A stretch of DNA of 64,000 nucleotides from Metamycoplasma canadense. GTDB taxonomy: Bacteria > Bacillota_I > Bacilli_A > Mycoplasmatales > Metamycoplasmataceae. The DNA lies in the NCBI RefSeq assembly GCF_000828855.1, contig NZ_AP014631.1, positions 310,001 to 374,000 of the forward strand. Reading direction: 5' to 3'. The position numbers and the translations under genes were made by a program. The notes under the pieces are model-generated. The model had not been told where the DNA came from. It searched no databases and worked only from the letters and a program-made list of their open reading frames with translations. Shown here piece by piece: positions 49,466-62,900 of the stretch (position 1 is the stretch's first letter; each line of letters opens with the position of its first letter).

Positions 49466-50884
49466 ATGTCAAGAAAGTTTAATAAAGAAAATACAGAATT
49501 AATTATTGATTATATTTTTGAAGGTGAACAATTATCAAAAGCTATTGAAAAAGCTCAAAGATCACTAGCTAGTGATGTTATTGTTCCTGGTTTTAGAAAA
49601 GGTAAAGCACCATTAAAAGAAGCTTTAAAACGCATTGATCATTTAAAGGTCTTAAATAAAGTAATTAAAAATAATATTAATGATATTTATTCAAAAGAAA
49701 TTATTTCTCAATTAAAAGATGAGGATAAAATTTTAGAAAACTTTGAACCAGTCTTGGATTTAAAAGAAGTTAACGAACAAAAAATAGTTTTTGAATTTAC
49801 ATACGCTCTATTTCCTTCGGTAAAATTAGGTGATTTTAAAAAATTAGAAACTAAATTATTAAGCTATGATTTAACTGATGAAGATTTTGAACAAGCTAAA
49901 AAGAGTATTTTAGATAACTATATGGTTATGTTAGATTCAGAAGAACCTATTAAATTAGGTGATAAAGTTAATTTCGATTTTATTGGATTTATCAATGGTG
50001 AAAAATTTGAAGGCGGAGAAGCTGAAAAATTTGACTTAGTAATCGGATCAAAACAATTTATTCCGGGTTTTGAAGAACAAATGATTGGACTTAAAAAAGG
50101 TGAAACAAAAGATCTTAATTTAAAATTCCCAGAAAACTATCATGCTAAGGATTTAGCAGGAAAAGATGTTATTTTTAGAGTTACAATTAATAAAGTTCAA
50201 ACACCTAATTATCCAGAAATTAATGAACAATTTTTAAAAGAAGTTAAAGTTAACCCGCTTGTTAATGACTTAGAAACATTTAATCAATACTTAAAAATAG
50301 TTGCTTTAAAAGAAAAAATGTTTGTAAATAATTCAAACTTTGTTCAATCAGCTATTGCAGAAATTTCATCTAAATCAGAAATTAAAATGTCTTCGTTGAT
50401 TGAAGCTGCTGAAGCTGAAAAATATTACAACGGTTTTGTAAAAGAATTAAAACAAAAAGGTATTAATGAAAAAGACTACTTTGAATTTGCTAATACATCA
50501 AAAGATGATATTTTATCATTATACAAAAAAGAAGCAAATAAAAACTTATCTTCATCATTTGTTATGGGTAAAATAGTTGAAGTTGAAAACTTAGGTGTTA
50601 CTGATGAAGAATTTAATTCTAAAGTTAAAGAATTATCAGATTTATATGGTTTAAAAGAAGAACAAATTAAAACATTTTTAACAAAACAAAGATTTGATCA
50701 AGAGCAAATGTCAATTAGAATTTTTGAAAGATTAGCAGAATTAAATAATCCTGAAGGATTTAAAAAATATTTAGAAATCAATAAAGAAGTTAAAGAATAT
50801 GAATCAAAAGTTCAAAATATTTTAATTGAAGACGCTAAGGTTAAATCAAAAAAACAAGTTGAAGAAATGACAAAAGAAAAATAA
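49466..50884 (+). CDS. tig: Trigger factor
   Basis: Ribosome-bound chaperone and prolyl isomerase. The 472-residue product has the ribosome-binding loop PGFRKGKAP (about 44-52), a PPIase domain (GDKVNFDFIGFINGEKFEGG, then IGSKQFIPGFEEQMIGLKKG, residues about 165-240) and a long helical C-terminal chaperone domain. It has no Trp codon. The start is set by AAGGAG 8 bases upstream. It is somewhat longer than Bacillus trigger factor (about 428), mainly by a charged C-terminal tail. Confidence 0.95.
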   Translation: MSRKFNKENTELIIDYIFEGEQLSKAIEKAQRSLASDVIVPGFRKGKAPLKEALKRIDHLKVLNKVIKNNINDIYSKEIISQLKDEDKILENFEPVLDLKEVNEQKIVFEFTYALFPSVKLGDFKKLETKLLSYDLTDEDFEQAKKSILDNYMVMLDSEEPIKLGDKVNFDFIGFINGEKFEGGEAEKFDLVIGSKQFIPGFEEQMIGLKKGETKDLNLKFPENYHAKDLAGKDVIFRVTINKVQTPNYPEINEQFLKEVKVNPLVNDLETFNQYLKIVALKEKMFVNNSNFVQSAIAEISSKSEIKMSSLIEAAEAEKYYNGFVKELKQKGINEKDYFEFANTSKDDILSLYKKEANKNLSSSFVMGKIVEVENLGVTDEEFNSKVKELSDLYGLKEEQIKTFLTKQRFDQEQMSIRIFERLAELNNPEGFKKYLEINKEVKEYESKVQNILIEDAKVKSKKQVEEMTKEK

Positions 50885-50916
50885 TTTATTATAAAAATTA
50901 AGTTAAATTTTAAAGC

Positions 50917-50960
50917 AAAAACACAATTATGGCAAACTTCATAGTTGTGTTTTTAAATTT
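50917..50960 (+). terminator. Terminator after tig
   Basis: AAAAACACAATTATG (50917-50931) pairs with CATAGTTGTGTTTTT (50940-50954) with one mismatch, followed by T-rich DNA. Confidence 0.75.
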
Positions 50961-51020
50961 TATAAAAGTAAAAATATTGTATAAATTTCGCTTTAAATGA
51001 TTAATTTTAATATATTTAAT

Positions 51021-51026
51021 TATAAT
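51021..51026 (+). promoter_or_regulatory. -10 box of the giant-protein operon
   Basis: TATAAT at 51021-51026. Transcription would start around 51033, inside the adjoining TAA tract. No clear -35 box. Confidence 0.5.
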
Positions 51027-51030
51027 AAAG

Positions 51031-51051
51031 TAATAATAATAATAATAATAA
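51031..51051 (+). repeat. (TAA)7 microsatellite in the 5' leader
   Basis: Seven perfect TAA units lie between the -10 box and the ribosome binding site GGAGGT (51055-51060) of the giant-protein operon. Changes in copy number would alter the leader and start site without touching the coding frame. Confidence 0.85.
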
Positions 51052-51064
51052 TATGGAGGTCCAT

Positions 51065-51286
51065 ATGAAACAATATTTAAATAAAAATAAAGAATCAAAA
51101 AACAAAAAGACTTTCAAAAAAACGACAATTGTTGCTATATTCTTTATTGTTTTATTTTTAGTTATATTAGCGATTTTGATTGCTTATGTAGCTGATTTTA
51201 TTAGATTCAACGGCACTTTAAAAAATGGTTTATTGTGAACTGTTGACCAAAGAAAACACGGATTATTTAATTTTTGAAATAAATAA
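51065..51286 (+). CDS. Small single-pass membrane protein
   Basis: A 73-residue protein: a Lys/Asn-rich N-terminus of 22 residues, one strong membrane helix (about 23-46), and a short tail with two TGA-Trp codons. The start at 51065 is chosen over the ATG at 51053 because GGAGGT lies in front of it, though the gap is only 4 bases. It is the first gene of an operon with the two giant proteins (next start 20 bases after its stop). It may be a partner or a membrane accessory of them; I do not recognise it. Confidence 0.75.
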
Positions 51287-51306
51287 AAATGTAAGGGAGA
51301 AAAAAC

Positions 51307-53553
51307 ATGTCTAAAAAATCTAAATTAACAGCTGCATTATTATTAACAGGTTTACCAGCCGCTGCATTAGCAATTGCTCTGCCTTTTTTACATTCAACAT
51401 CAAATAAGATAAAAAATAAGGAAAAAATCGATGCTCTTAATAAATTAAAAAATACAATTGATAATTCAACTTATTTTTTAAAAAAATATCCTAATATTAA
51501 AATTAAAAGCAGACAAGAAATTGAAGAAGCAATTATACATGCAAAGCAAATTGGTAATGACTGGATAAATAGAAATGAAAGAGATGCAAAATCTGTTGTT
51601 ACTAGCTTAATTGATAGTAGACATAAATTAAATCTTCTTTTAGCAACTGCTTTATTAAAAGAAGATTTAACAACTGATAAAGATACTAATGAAGCTATAA
51701 ATGAAGTCGAAAAATATTTATTATCATATGATGTATTAGTTGAATTTAAAATGTATGCTAATAATTTTTTAAGAAAAAAAATTGATAAAAATTCTTTAAT
51801 TAAAAAAAGTATTGAACTATTAGATAAACAAAAAAGTATTACTTTTAATGTTGAACTTGACATTAATATTTTTAGATTTAAAATTTTAAATAATATAGAT
51901 GATTTAAATATTTTATTTAAGTCAAGTGCACTTGATAAAGTTGCAACTTTTATAGAATCAAGAACCATTTCTAAATCATCAAGAGATGTTATAAAGGAAT
52001 ATGAGATTTTTTTCAAAAATGTTTCAAATGAATTATATGAAGTGGAATCTAAGAATAATGCTAAATTGGTTAAAGAACTTTATAAACTTATAGATGATTC
52101 AATTTATAAAGTTGAACAAATGCAAATTAATTCAGAATCTAAAAAAATGCTTCAATTAGAACTTAGAAATTTAAAAAATTTTGTTAAGGCGGTTAAAGGT
52201 AATTTAAGCTTTAAAATAATTAATGAGGATAGTAAAAATATAGACTTCAAGGAATTTATTATTAAATATATTTCTTCATTTTTCGCTAAAACTTCTCAAT
52301 ATTTCAAAGGTTATGACGAAGTTGTAAGTAATTTACAAAAAAATATTACTGAAACAAAACAAAAAATTAACAATCTTGAGGCGCAATTTAGAACTTGACT
52401 AAAAAATATTATTAGTCAAACTGAATTAAAAATCAAAGAAGATAAAAATAATTTAAAAATTTATGAACTTTATTCAGATTTTGTAAAAAGTACTCAATTA
52501 ATATTTATTGCATCAACTTTATTAAAAGAAAATATTAGAAAAGTTAATTCTTCAAATGTTTTGAACAATCAAGAAAAAGATAAATATATTAACGAATTAA
52601 AAGCATTACCATATGATAATGCTTTAGATTATTTCCTAAAATCTAATGAAATAATGTCAGATTTTGAATATTTATCTTTAATTAGAAATTTTGTAAGTGA
52701 AAGATTAAATAATTTAAAAAAACAATATGAATTTTCAAAAACTAATGCTATTAAAACAGGTTTAAATAAAAAACAAATTTTAAAGATTGATGAGAATATT
52801 AAAAAAATAAATAATTTAAAACAAAATAAAGTTACGTTTGATCAATATATTAATCAATTTGAAACATTAATAAATGAGGAACGTTTAATAAATAAACAAG
52901 AGTTAAAACATATTATTAAATTACTTGAAGAAGAATTTTCAAAACAAACAATTAAAAATTCACCTAATTTAGTTTCAATTTGAAATAAAGATTTATTACC
53001 TATTTTAACAGATTTAACAGATGATTTTTCTACCGCCACAAGAAATGAACTGAATGAGCAAATTAAGGAAAATAATTCTAATAAATATAATGCCATAAGA
53101 TTACTAACAGAAGCAAGGTTAGCTAATTTTGTTAATTCGATAAGTGATAAAAATACCATTTTGCTAAATGAAATTGAAAAAGAATTTAGTAGCTTATATA
53201 AAGAAAAAGCTATTTTTGAAAATAAGGTACAGTCATTACTTTCAAATGCCAAAAATATTTCAATTGATAAAAATCTTACTGAAGAACAAAAAATATCTAA
53301 ATTAAAAGAAATTGCACAAAAACAAGAACAATTAAGTAAAAATATGCACGATCTTGCAAAATTAGCTGAAATTAAAAATAAAACAGGTGAAATTTTAAAC
53401 AGATACAAAGATAACGAAAATGCAAAAATTTATTTTGCTAATGAAATTAAAAATGTTTCAGAATTAAGAAATGAAGCTGAAGATATTTTAAATAATCCAA
53501 TAGATATTTCTTCTGATTTTAGAAAATTAAATAAAATTTATCAACACAATTAA
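51307..53553 (+). CDS. Giant coiled-coil surface protein, 5' part (frame broken at its end)
   Basis: The first 748 residues of what seems to have been one protein of about 2,887. It starts with a basic stretch and a membrane helix (about 8-28, Ala/Leu-rich) without a lipobox, so it is probably anchored at the N-terminus with the rest outside. The body is helical with Lys, Glu, Asn, Asp and Leu, long heptad stretches and no cysteine. AGGGAG precedes the ATG. At 53551 a TAA stops the frame, while the next frame is open from 53535 and continues the same kind of sequence for another 6.4 kb. I do not recognise a family. Confidence 0.8.
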
Positions 53554-53684
53554 AAGAACTTTCTGATAGTGTTGATAACGCTGATGGGGAAAGAATTGCT
53601 AATAAAATTGAAGAACAAATTATTGATACTTTTACATCTCAACGTAAATCTGGACAAGCAATAACTCCTTTAGAATCTATATTG

Positions 53685-56600
53685 ATGAAATCACTAGAAA
53701 AATTAAGAAACGAAATTAAGGTAAATAATAAATTAGATGATGATGTTAAAAAAACAGATGAGAATAGGAAAACTCAAAATAAAATGAATATTTTACATCA
53801 ATCAATTCCTGTATTAAGCAACTTCGAAAAAGAACTAGAAATTTTTAAAGAAGAATTTGAAGAAGTTAAAAATGCAACTAATGTCTTAAATGAAAACTTA
53901 AAAGATATTGATATAGAAATTAAGGATAAATTTTCTTCTGCAGTTAAAAAACTAAATATCGAGAATGCAAAAATTGAAAAAGAATTAGAAAATCTTATTA
54001 ATGAGCAAAATAATTTATTCGATCCTTTAAAGCACAACAAAGATTATGTTCAATCACTTAATAATAAAATTGAATTATTAAAAAAAGAAATGGCTATAAA
54101 TCTGGCTAGTGCTAAATTAGAAAAAGAAAGTTTAATTTTAAACCAAAGTGTTGTCGATAATAATGAATTTGGTGGTGTAATTAATCAAGAACCTTATTCA
54201 CTACTTAAAAATGATTTCGATTCACTAAATAAAGCAAAAAAAGATGTGCTTGATAATTTTGAAAAAACAAAAAGTGAAATTGAAGTTTTAAGAGAAAAAA
54301 ATAAAGAAATAAACGAACAATTACAAAAATTGTGAACAGAAAATGTTTCATTGCTAGAAGATGATAAAAAAGAATTAAATCTGGAAGAAATTCAAAAATT
54401 AGAAGAAGAAAGCAAAAAAATAAATAATGAATTACAAGAAAAACTAGCTGAATCAAAAGAAAGTATTGAAAAACAATTTGGAAATTTTGAAAAATTACAA
54501 GTTTTAGCTAAAAAAGTTAATGAAGCAGCAAAAGCATTAAAAAATATAAATGCAACTGATTATCCAGAATTAAGTAAAAATTTAAAAGAAATAATTGAAG
54601 CCAACCGTATGTTTAGTTCAGATGATCTTGGTGAAATAAATAAAAAATTAAAAATAATTGATGACTCAATAGCGAAAATCGATTCTTCAAAACAAGCTAA
54701 GAATAAATTAAATGAATTAATTAAAGTAAAGCAAAATCAATATAAAGAAGAAAATAATTTTGAACAAAGAAAAATCTTTAAAGAAGTTGATGAAGAAATT
54801 CAAGGAGTTATTGATCAACAATTAGCTATTATCTCTAATCCCGAATCGACATTATCTCAATTAAACGTTTCAGCAGCTATAATCGAACAAGCTATTAGTA
54901 AATATACATTAGCAAAAGATTTTATAAATAAAGAATTCGAAGCAGCAAAAGATGATTTTAATACTAAATCTCAGGAATTTCTTTCTGATGAAAAAGCTAA
55001 TAAATTTTATGGTATTAATGACGATAATTTATCTGAGGGCACTGAAATTCAAAAATTAATTGATAAATATAACAAGCTTATTAAAGATGATCAAACTACT
55101 TTAATGCAAATAAATAATTTAAAAGATAATTTAGAATTAGCTTACAATAAAGATAAATTTAATAATAAACAAAATTCAATTTTAAATAAACTAAATTCTG
55201 TTAAAGAAAAGTTTCTACAAATTCCTGATCTAATGAAAAATAATAATTCTGAAAACCCATTAGATAAAATTACTGAATTAGTTCATTTATTAAAAGCAGA
55301 TATTAATTCTAAAACTAAACTATCAGAAGTTTCGCAAATTATTGGACAATTTGAAAAATTAAATTCAATTGAAGATTTACTAGAAAAACAAGAAGAAATT
55401 GCTGACAAAATAATTGAAAATAAATTAAATAACAATAGCAAAGAAACATTAGTTAATATTCTTAAAAAATCAACTTTTTCAAATATAGAACCTACTTTGT
55501 CAACCCCAACTAATAGCGAGATTTTTAAAATGTATGAACAAATATCAGAAGAATATAATAATTCTCGTGAATTTGCCGACATTGTTCAAAGCTCAAATGA
55601 AAAAATAAAATTAGTAAAAGAAAAAGTTAAGGATAAATTAAGCAATGATTTAATTGATCAAGATGCTAATGGAAAAATTCAAGCTTTACTAGATAAATTT
55701 GAAAGTGAATTAAATTTAGTTAAACTTAACCCATCTGATTTAAATGGATCTAAAAATGAAGTAATAAAATATGAAAATAAAGCAAATAATATCGATAACA
55801 AATTAGATGATATTTTTGAATTTGCTAAAGTTATAAAAAAAGCTGACGAGCTTTCAAAAGAAATAGGTTCAACTAGTGGAAATGATGCCTTAAACTCATT
55901 TAAAGAAAAATTAGATCAAATAGTTTTAAACGCTAAAGAAAAATATACCGATTTTCAATCATATGATGATATAAAAAACCAAATTAAAGAAGTAACTGCT
56001 TTAATTCAAGCTTCACAAAAAGTTGAAAGTCAATTTAATGAATTAAATGAATTATTTAAAACTATTGAGTATAAACAAGGACTTAATGAACAAGATCAAT
56101 CTCAAACTAAAAAAGAACAACTACAAGGCTTTATAAATAAATTAAAAGATTTTTCAAGTTCTGATGAAGTTAAAAATAATATAAGCAACGTAAATTTATT
56201 AGGATCAGTAATTATTTCAACTAAGTCATTAATTGAAACTCATAAAAAAATATTAGATAAATACAATTTAACTGAATTTAATTTTCAAAATGAAAAATAC
56301 GGATATGAATGAGATCAAAAAAATATTGCTGAATCTACTCTTTCTACAGTACCAAATATTCCTGGTGAGAAATTTGAACCAATTAATTTAACAACTGAAT
56401 TAAAGAAACTAAAAGAAGCCGCTGAAGAAAAGGCTTTAAAGGCTAATATTTTATATAATTTACGTAAAGCCGAATTTGAAAAAGCTGATAAATATTTTAA
56501 AGAAGACGTTGCGAAAATAGAAGCAAAAGTTTTAGATAAAGCGTTTGAAGAACTAAAAAATGATCAATTAATTTTCTATAAGGATATTTTAAACAAAATT

Positions 56601-59600
56601 AAATTAGTTGATAGTTATGAAAAAAAATCTGAAATAGATATACATAGTCAAAATATTGAATTAGCTCATTCAATGACGGATAATTTTATTGAACTAGCTA
56701 ATGCAGTAAAAAGAATTAAAGATAAAAAACAAAATATTAATGCTAAAAATATTGTAGAAAATAACTCGGAACTAAAAGAAGCAATCGATAAAATTGATCA
56801 AATGGTTGAATCCATTGAAAAACAAGGTAAAACCAAGTGAAACGAAAATATTTATTTTTATAATTTAAAAGCTTCTGAAATTAATAATGAAATTAATAAA
56901 ATTGAAGTTCACAATGCTAAATTAGATTTATTACTTAAACATTTAGAAGCTAAAAATAAACTTGAAGAATCCATATTAAAAGACAAAAATGCAAGAAAAA
57001 TTTTAGATGCTATTTTAAAAGATTTCTCTCTATCTATTAAATTGTTAGATACTGCGGACAAAATTAGAATTAAAGATTTAGAAACTCAATATATAGACGG
57101 TGGTTTACTTTCATTCAACAAGGTTTTTGAATCTTCAAAACAATTACTTACTGTTATTGAAGAAGCAAAAAAAATTAAAGTTGAATCATCGGATGAATAC
57201 TATATCAAAGAAACCTTACTAATGAAAAAACTTTATGATGAGTTAAATATAAAAATAAACGAAGCTGTTCGTTTGTTAGATACAGAAGAACTTTATAAAG
57301 ATAATAGATTAATATCAGATAGATCTAAATTAATAAATGACATCAATAATCCATCATATGGAATTATTGCTAAGATTAAATTTGAAAAGAAACGTGAAAA
57401 AGATTCAATAATTAAAGAATTAGAAGCTATTGATAATTATATTAGTAGCAATTATGAAGAAAATAATTCTCCAAAATTGGATGACTTTAATACCTTAGAA
57501 ATTAGAAATAAAAAAGATACCGAATTTAATACACTAGAGGAAATAAAAAATATTACTACTGAAATTAATGCAACAAAAGTTAAAATTCAAGAACAAAAAA
57601 AATCTATTTTTGATTTTAATAAAAACCGTCTTGAAATAATGAAAAATCAATTTGAAAAATACGTTAAATTACTTTCTGGAGAAGAATTTAATACAAGTAC
57701 AGACCTTAAACAAATCTCAAAAAACGATAGTCAAACATTAGTTAAATATATTGGAATTGAAGCATTAATTAATATTTATAAAGATCATATAAATGAAGTA
57801 CAAGAATTTTTAGATTCAAGTAATTTTAATGAAAATTCATATATTCAAGATTCAAGATTAATTAATGATAAATACAAATTAATTGAAAATGACTATAAAG
57901 AATTAAAATCAAAATCAAAAACAGCGTTTTCATTAATTAAAAATAGTATTGAAGTCTTTAATAATGAAGTAAAAATAAAACAAGAATCAGATAGCAAATC
58001 AACATTATTTGATTTAATTAAAAAAATTTACATAATTAATAATTCAAACAAAACGGATATTGAAAATAGTGAATTATTTACAAGACTAAAAGATGTTGAT
58101 GAAAAAACAAAAAATTTACCTCAAGATTTAGAAAAAATAACTCCTGCTGAATATTTTGAAAATAATTATAATGATTCAAAAATATCAGAAGTTCAAACAA
58201 ATGTTGACAATGAGTTTAAAGAATATTATGAAGTAATTAATAAAATTTTAGAAGGACTAGCAAGCATTGATACTTTAATAAAAGGTAAAAATAAAGATAC
58301 AAACGATTTAGATAGCTTACAAGGTATTTATACGCATTTTGTTGAAAATAGAACTATATCGAACTTTTTAAATTTAGTTTCTTCTGATCAATATCGTTCT
58401 GATGATGTTATAAAAAATGAACCTTTTAGAACATTAATAAGTGCATATAAACCATTGCAAGATTCCTTAAAATTAGATAGTAAAAGTTCAGCAGATAAGA
58501 TTTTAAATGATCTAACAAGTTTATTAGATTTAAAACTTAAAGTACTAAAAGGAGTTTTTGAACCTTCAGTTCATTTATTAGAGTGATTTAATAAATCTGA
58601 GAACCAACAATTAGTGTTAAGTTATTTAATTTCTAATGAGCAAAAGAATATGAAAGATATAGTTCCTAACCATAAAACACTATATGAAGAATTTAAAAAA
58701 GCAATAGACAAAAAAATTCAAAGTAATAGTTCTACAAAGGAAATTGAAATAACAGAAAATGATGATATTCTTAAATTATTTAAGCGTTTTATATTCCTTA
58801 AAAATAATATAATGCCATTTAATTTAAATAATATTAAGGTTTATTTAACTCGTGAAAATACTAGTGATGATTTTGCGCCTGAATTTGTTCAAGCAGATAC
58901 ATCAATTAAGAAAACAAAATTAAACTTTAAAGTTGTATATAATAAAACAACCGATAATTCATTTTTTGGTGATGTAGAAAAATTCGAACTTAAATTCAAC
59001 GATATTTGAGTTACTTTTAATACCCTAACAACATTTAATACAAAATTAGAACATGTTTATTCTCCTAATCAAAAACCAGAAGATTATTGAAAAACAAAAA
59101 CAATTTTTATAGGAAATGAAGCAGGATGAAATAATAAGACTTTTAGCTCTCATTTTTTAAATGCATTTTCAGCAGCAGCTGATTTTAAGAGTGAAAAACA
59201 AATATCACTTTTTAGAGAAGATATAACATTTGACGATGAAAATTGAGACAAGAGTTTAAATAGTGAATTAAAACAACCAGAAAATAATTTCTATGCTTGA
59301 AATAACAAAGAATTATTTGAACAAAGCAAAATGCAAGAAAATTCATTAGTTGATTTTTCAACAAGTTCAAAGAATTTTAAATATAAGATTAAACTTAAAG
59401 ACGAAACTTTTGTTGTAAATAATAAAAAATATAAACTTGCAAAATTTGGTCAAAAACAATTTATGTATTGAGATCAAGCTGATACTGATATGAAAAATAT
59501 TAGTAATAGTCAAATTAGCATGTGAATTCCATATTTTATTTATATACCACTTATAAGTGAAGATGGTAAGGATTTTACTGTGTTACATATTTCATATCAA

Positions 59601-59969
59601 GAAAATTTCCAAGTTCCTTGAGCTGGAAATAATTATGAATACAAATTTTCGTTTGTACCAAAATCTAGTGTAGATAACGGTAGATGATACATAATGAATA
59701 AAAATAGACTAGATTTTAATATTCTTAATGAGGTTAATAAAAATTCAGCTGAATTTACTAATTTAAGTGAAAAAGAATTAAATGAGGTAAAAGCTAATTT
59801 ACTTGCTCAAGAAATGGCTAAACACTACACAGATAAGCAATATTTAGGAAAATTACGTAATAAATATTTTTATGATAATTCTTTAAAAACTAATAATTCA
59901 TTTTGACAACAAGTTGGTAAATTTAACATTTTTGTAAGAATTAGAGAAGAAAATAAGGAGGTAGAATAA
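53685..59969 (+). CDS. Giant coiled-coil surface protein, 3' part
   Basis: The continuation of the preceding gene in another frame, open from 53535; the first ATG is at 53685 (a TTG stands just before it) with no good ribosome binding site, so free translation is doubtful. Residues run for over 2,000 codons with many TGA-Trp. Up to about 58780 it is helical and Lys/Glu/Asn-rich with repeated three-helix-like modules such as the one holding ESTLSQLNVSAAIIEQAISK. The last 390 or so residues differ: they are rich in Trp, Tyr, Phe and beta-type segments (IWVTFNTL, MWIPYFIYIPLI, YEYKFSFVPK) and look like a folded globular domain. No cysteine was seen. AAGGAGG near its end serves the next gene. Confidence 0.7.
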
Positions 59970-59970
59970 T

Positions 59971-62900
59971 ATGCATAAAAAAACAATACTTAGTTTATTA
60001 GAAGTTGGAGTTGTTACAACTGGTGCAATAGCAGCTTGGATAACATTTTTTGATTTTCAAAAGAATAAGAATATCAAAAATGATCAAATTATTTCTAGAT
60101 ATAATGATTTTAATAATGCCTTTAATAAACATAAAGACTTAATACTATTGAATAATTCAAAAAATAATAGTATTATTCAAAAAATTAGTGAACTTGAATC
60201 AAGAATTTTTGATTCAACTATTTCTCCTTTAGAAAAATGAAAAGCTCTTAATAAGTTAGGTGATTTACAAAATAACGTTATTTTTGATTGAGTATCTGAA
60301 TTAATAAAAAATGAAGCTTTAACAAATTCTGCCGTTAGAAAACTTGAAGAGTTACTTGTTTCACAATCTAATCGTATACAAGAAAAAGATATAAAATCTC
60401 AATTTAAATACAATGAAGTAACAAATTTAAAATTAGCTTTAAAAAACTTTGAAAATCTTCAAAAAAGTAAACAAGAAGAATTTATTAATTTATATAAAGA
60501 ATTTTTTAATAATAAAATTAAAGAACAATATCAATTAGTTGAAAAATACTTAATGCAGAAAGATAATTCTTTAGATGATAATATTATTAAAGCTAATTAT
60601 TTAATGCCAACAAAATCATTAAGATACAAATTTGATTCTATTTCTCAACAAATTGAATGAATGCTATTTGAACCATCATTTAGAATTAATGATATTGCAA
60701 AGAATAAAGAATTTATTGAAGAAATAATAGTTGATTATTCAAAAAATTTTAACCAAGCAATAATTGATAAATTTAATTCTGCAAGTTCTGAAATGAATGA
60801 GATTGTAAATTCTGATTCACAAAATGTTATTAATATTATTGCTAATGCGATTTTAAAATCCCTTCCTAATGATTCTAAATATATTTGGACTGTAAAACAA
60901 TTAAAAAATTCTGTAGATATAAATAAATTACCAATATTTAATAGAAAAATTTTTGATCAACTAATTAATATTGCAAAGAATGCTAAAATATTTTCAAAAA
61001 ATGAATTAAATACATTACTAAATCATAAACAAGTTTATGCTTATGACAAGATAAGTGAATATTTTTTAACTGGTATTAAATATAAATTAGATTCATCTAT
61101 AAGTATAGAAGATATCGAAGATGCTTTAGCAAATTTAAAAACCTTTAAGATAATGACTCTTGATAGCGAATTAACTAATGAAAAAATTATTAAAGAATTT
61201 ATAAAATTTGTTCAATTACAAAAAAATGAAATTAATTTAGGTAAAGAAATATTAAACAAAATATTTGATAATTCTAGTTATAAAGAAATTGTTAATGCAA
61301 CTAAATTTGATAAATTTAATAAATCTGTTTTAACAACAGCAATTAGTAAATATAGAAACGATATCAATACAATTAAAAATGCAGAAAGAAACGCTTTAAG
61401 ACTTAAAAAACTTGTTCTTGAAATTTTGAATGATAATAATAAATTAATTTCTGTAGATGAAGCTCATCAATATAATGATGAAATTGATAAAATTTTTAAT
61501 AATTCAACAAATACAGTTTTTGATGTTGTAAGCAAATTGCACGAAGTAGAAAAAACATTTCAATCAATGATTATTTCTAGATATGAATTAAGAAAAATAC
61601 AAAATGAAATTGAAGAAGATATTCTTAAATTAAATAATTTTAATGAAGAAATTATTAATGAATACTTAAGCAAAAATGCTAAACAACTTGCTACAAACCT
61701 GTTAAATGAAATTACAATCTTTTTCCAAAAAGATAAATTTAAAATTAATAAAATAACTGAAAATAAACTTATAAATAGTGAAAAATTACGTGATATTGAA
61801 AAAATTGTTTTAGATCATTTAGAAAAAACAACGAAAGCTAATTTTGATAAATTATATGAGGATTATAAAATTCAATTTTTATCTCTTCCAAAAAACGTAC
61901 AAAACGAACTACAAGATAAATATATAAATGTTGATATTCTTAAGAAAATTGTTGATGAAATTAATATTGAAACTAGAAAGATAACTTCTAAAAAATTTAA
62001 CCCAATTATTTCTAAAGATTTACTTGAACAAATTAAAAAATACAAATTCATTGTTAATTTACTATCGGTTTCTCAAAAACAAAATGAATCAATTTTAAGT
62101 CTTGAAAAATCAAAACAATATGCAGAAACCGCTTTTAATCCAACAAAAGAAATTTCGCATAAATACTCAGCAAATGCACAACTTCATATAAATAAAATAA
62201 TTTCAAAACAAAATGACTTAAAAAACAACGCAAATAACATAAATAATTTGTTAAATTTATTTATTTCAAAAACAACATTGAGCAATGTAGATAAACAAAA
62301 AATCGAAAATTCAGAAATATTGAATAGTTTTGAAAGTTTGGAATCCTATAATAAAGTTAATGAATTTATTAAAAGCAATCAACAAACCGCTAAAGCAATT
62401 GAACAGGCGGATAAATCAATTGATCAAATTGATAAGTTATTTATTGAAATTACAAAAGAATATGGAAATTTAGATGATTTTTTAGAAGAAAAAGAACAAA
62501 TTGAAAAAATCAAACAAGAAATTTATAAAGAATTAGAAAATAATGCAAATGTTGAAAAAATTAATAAATTAACACAACAAATTCAAAATATTTTTAATAA
62601 AACAGCTGCAAAGAAAAAAGAAGGATCTATTGCGGTTAAAATTAAAAAAATAAATGAAAAAATTAATAATGTATTTCCAAATAATGATAATAAAGAACAA
62701 AGCGTCGGTGAGAAAAATCTACGTGAGCGATTGAGTAAAATTTTAAAAGAATCAGAAAAACCAGGATTAACAAAAGAAAAAAAACTTGAACTTTTAAATG
62801 AAGCTGAATCATTAAATGGAATAATAGAAAAAGTTAAGGAATTTGAAGAAAATATAGATAGTTTCAATAAAAAATCTGATGAATATAGAGATGATAGTGA

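Noticed and set aside
53535-53553. Programmed -1 ribosomal frameshift in the giant gene
   Set aside because: The only slippery-like heptamer (AAATTTA at 53534-53540) is in the wrong phase, and no stimulatory hairpin was seen.
51471-55582. Long antisense frames in the giant genes, and one at 62583-62867
   Set aside because: They are low-complexity mirror images of Lys/Glu-rich coiled-coil codons.
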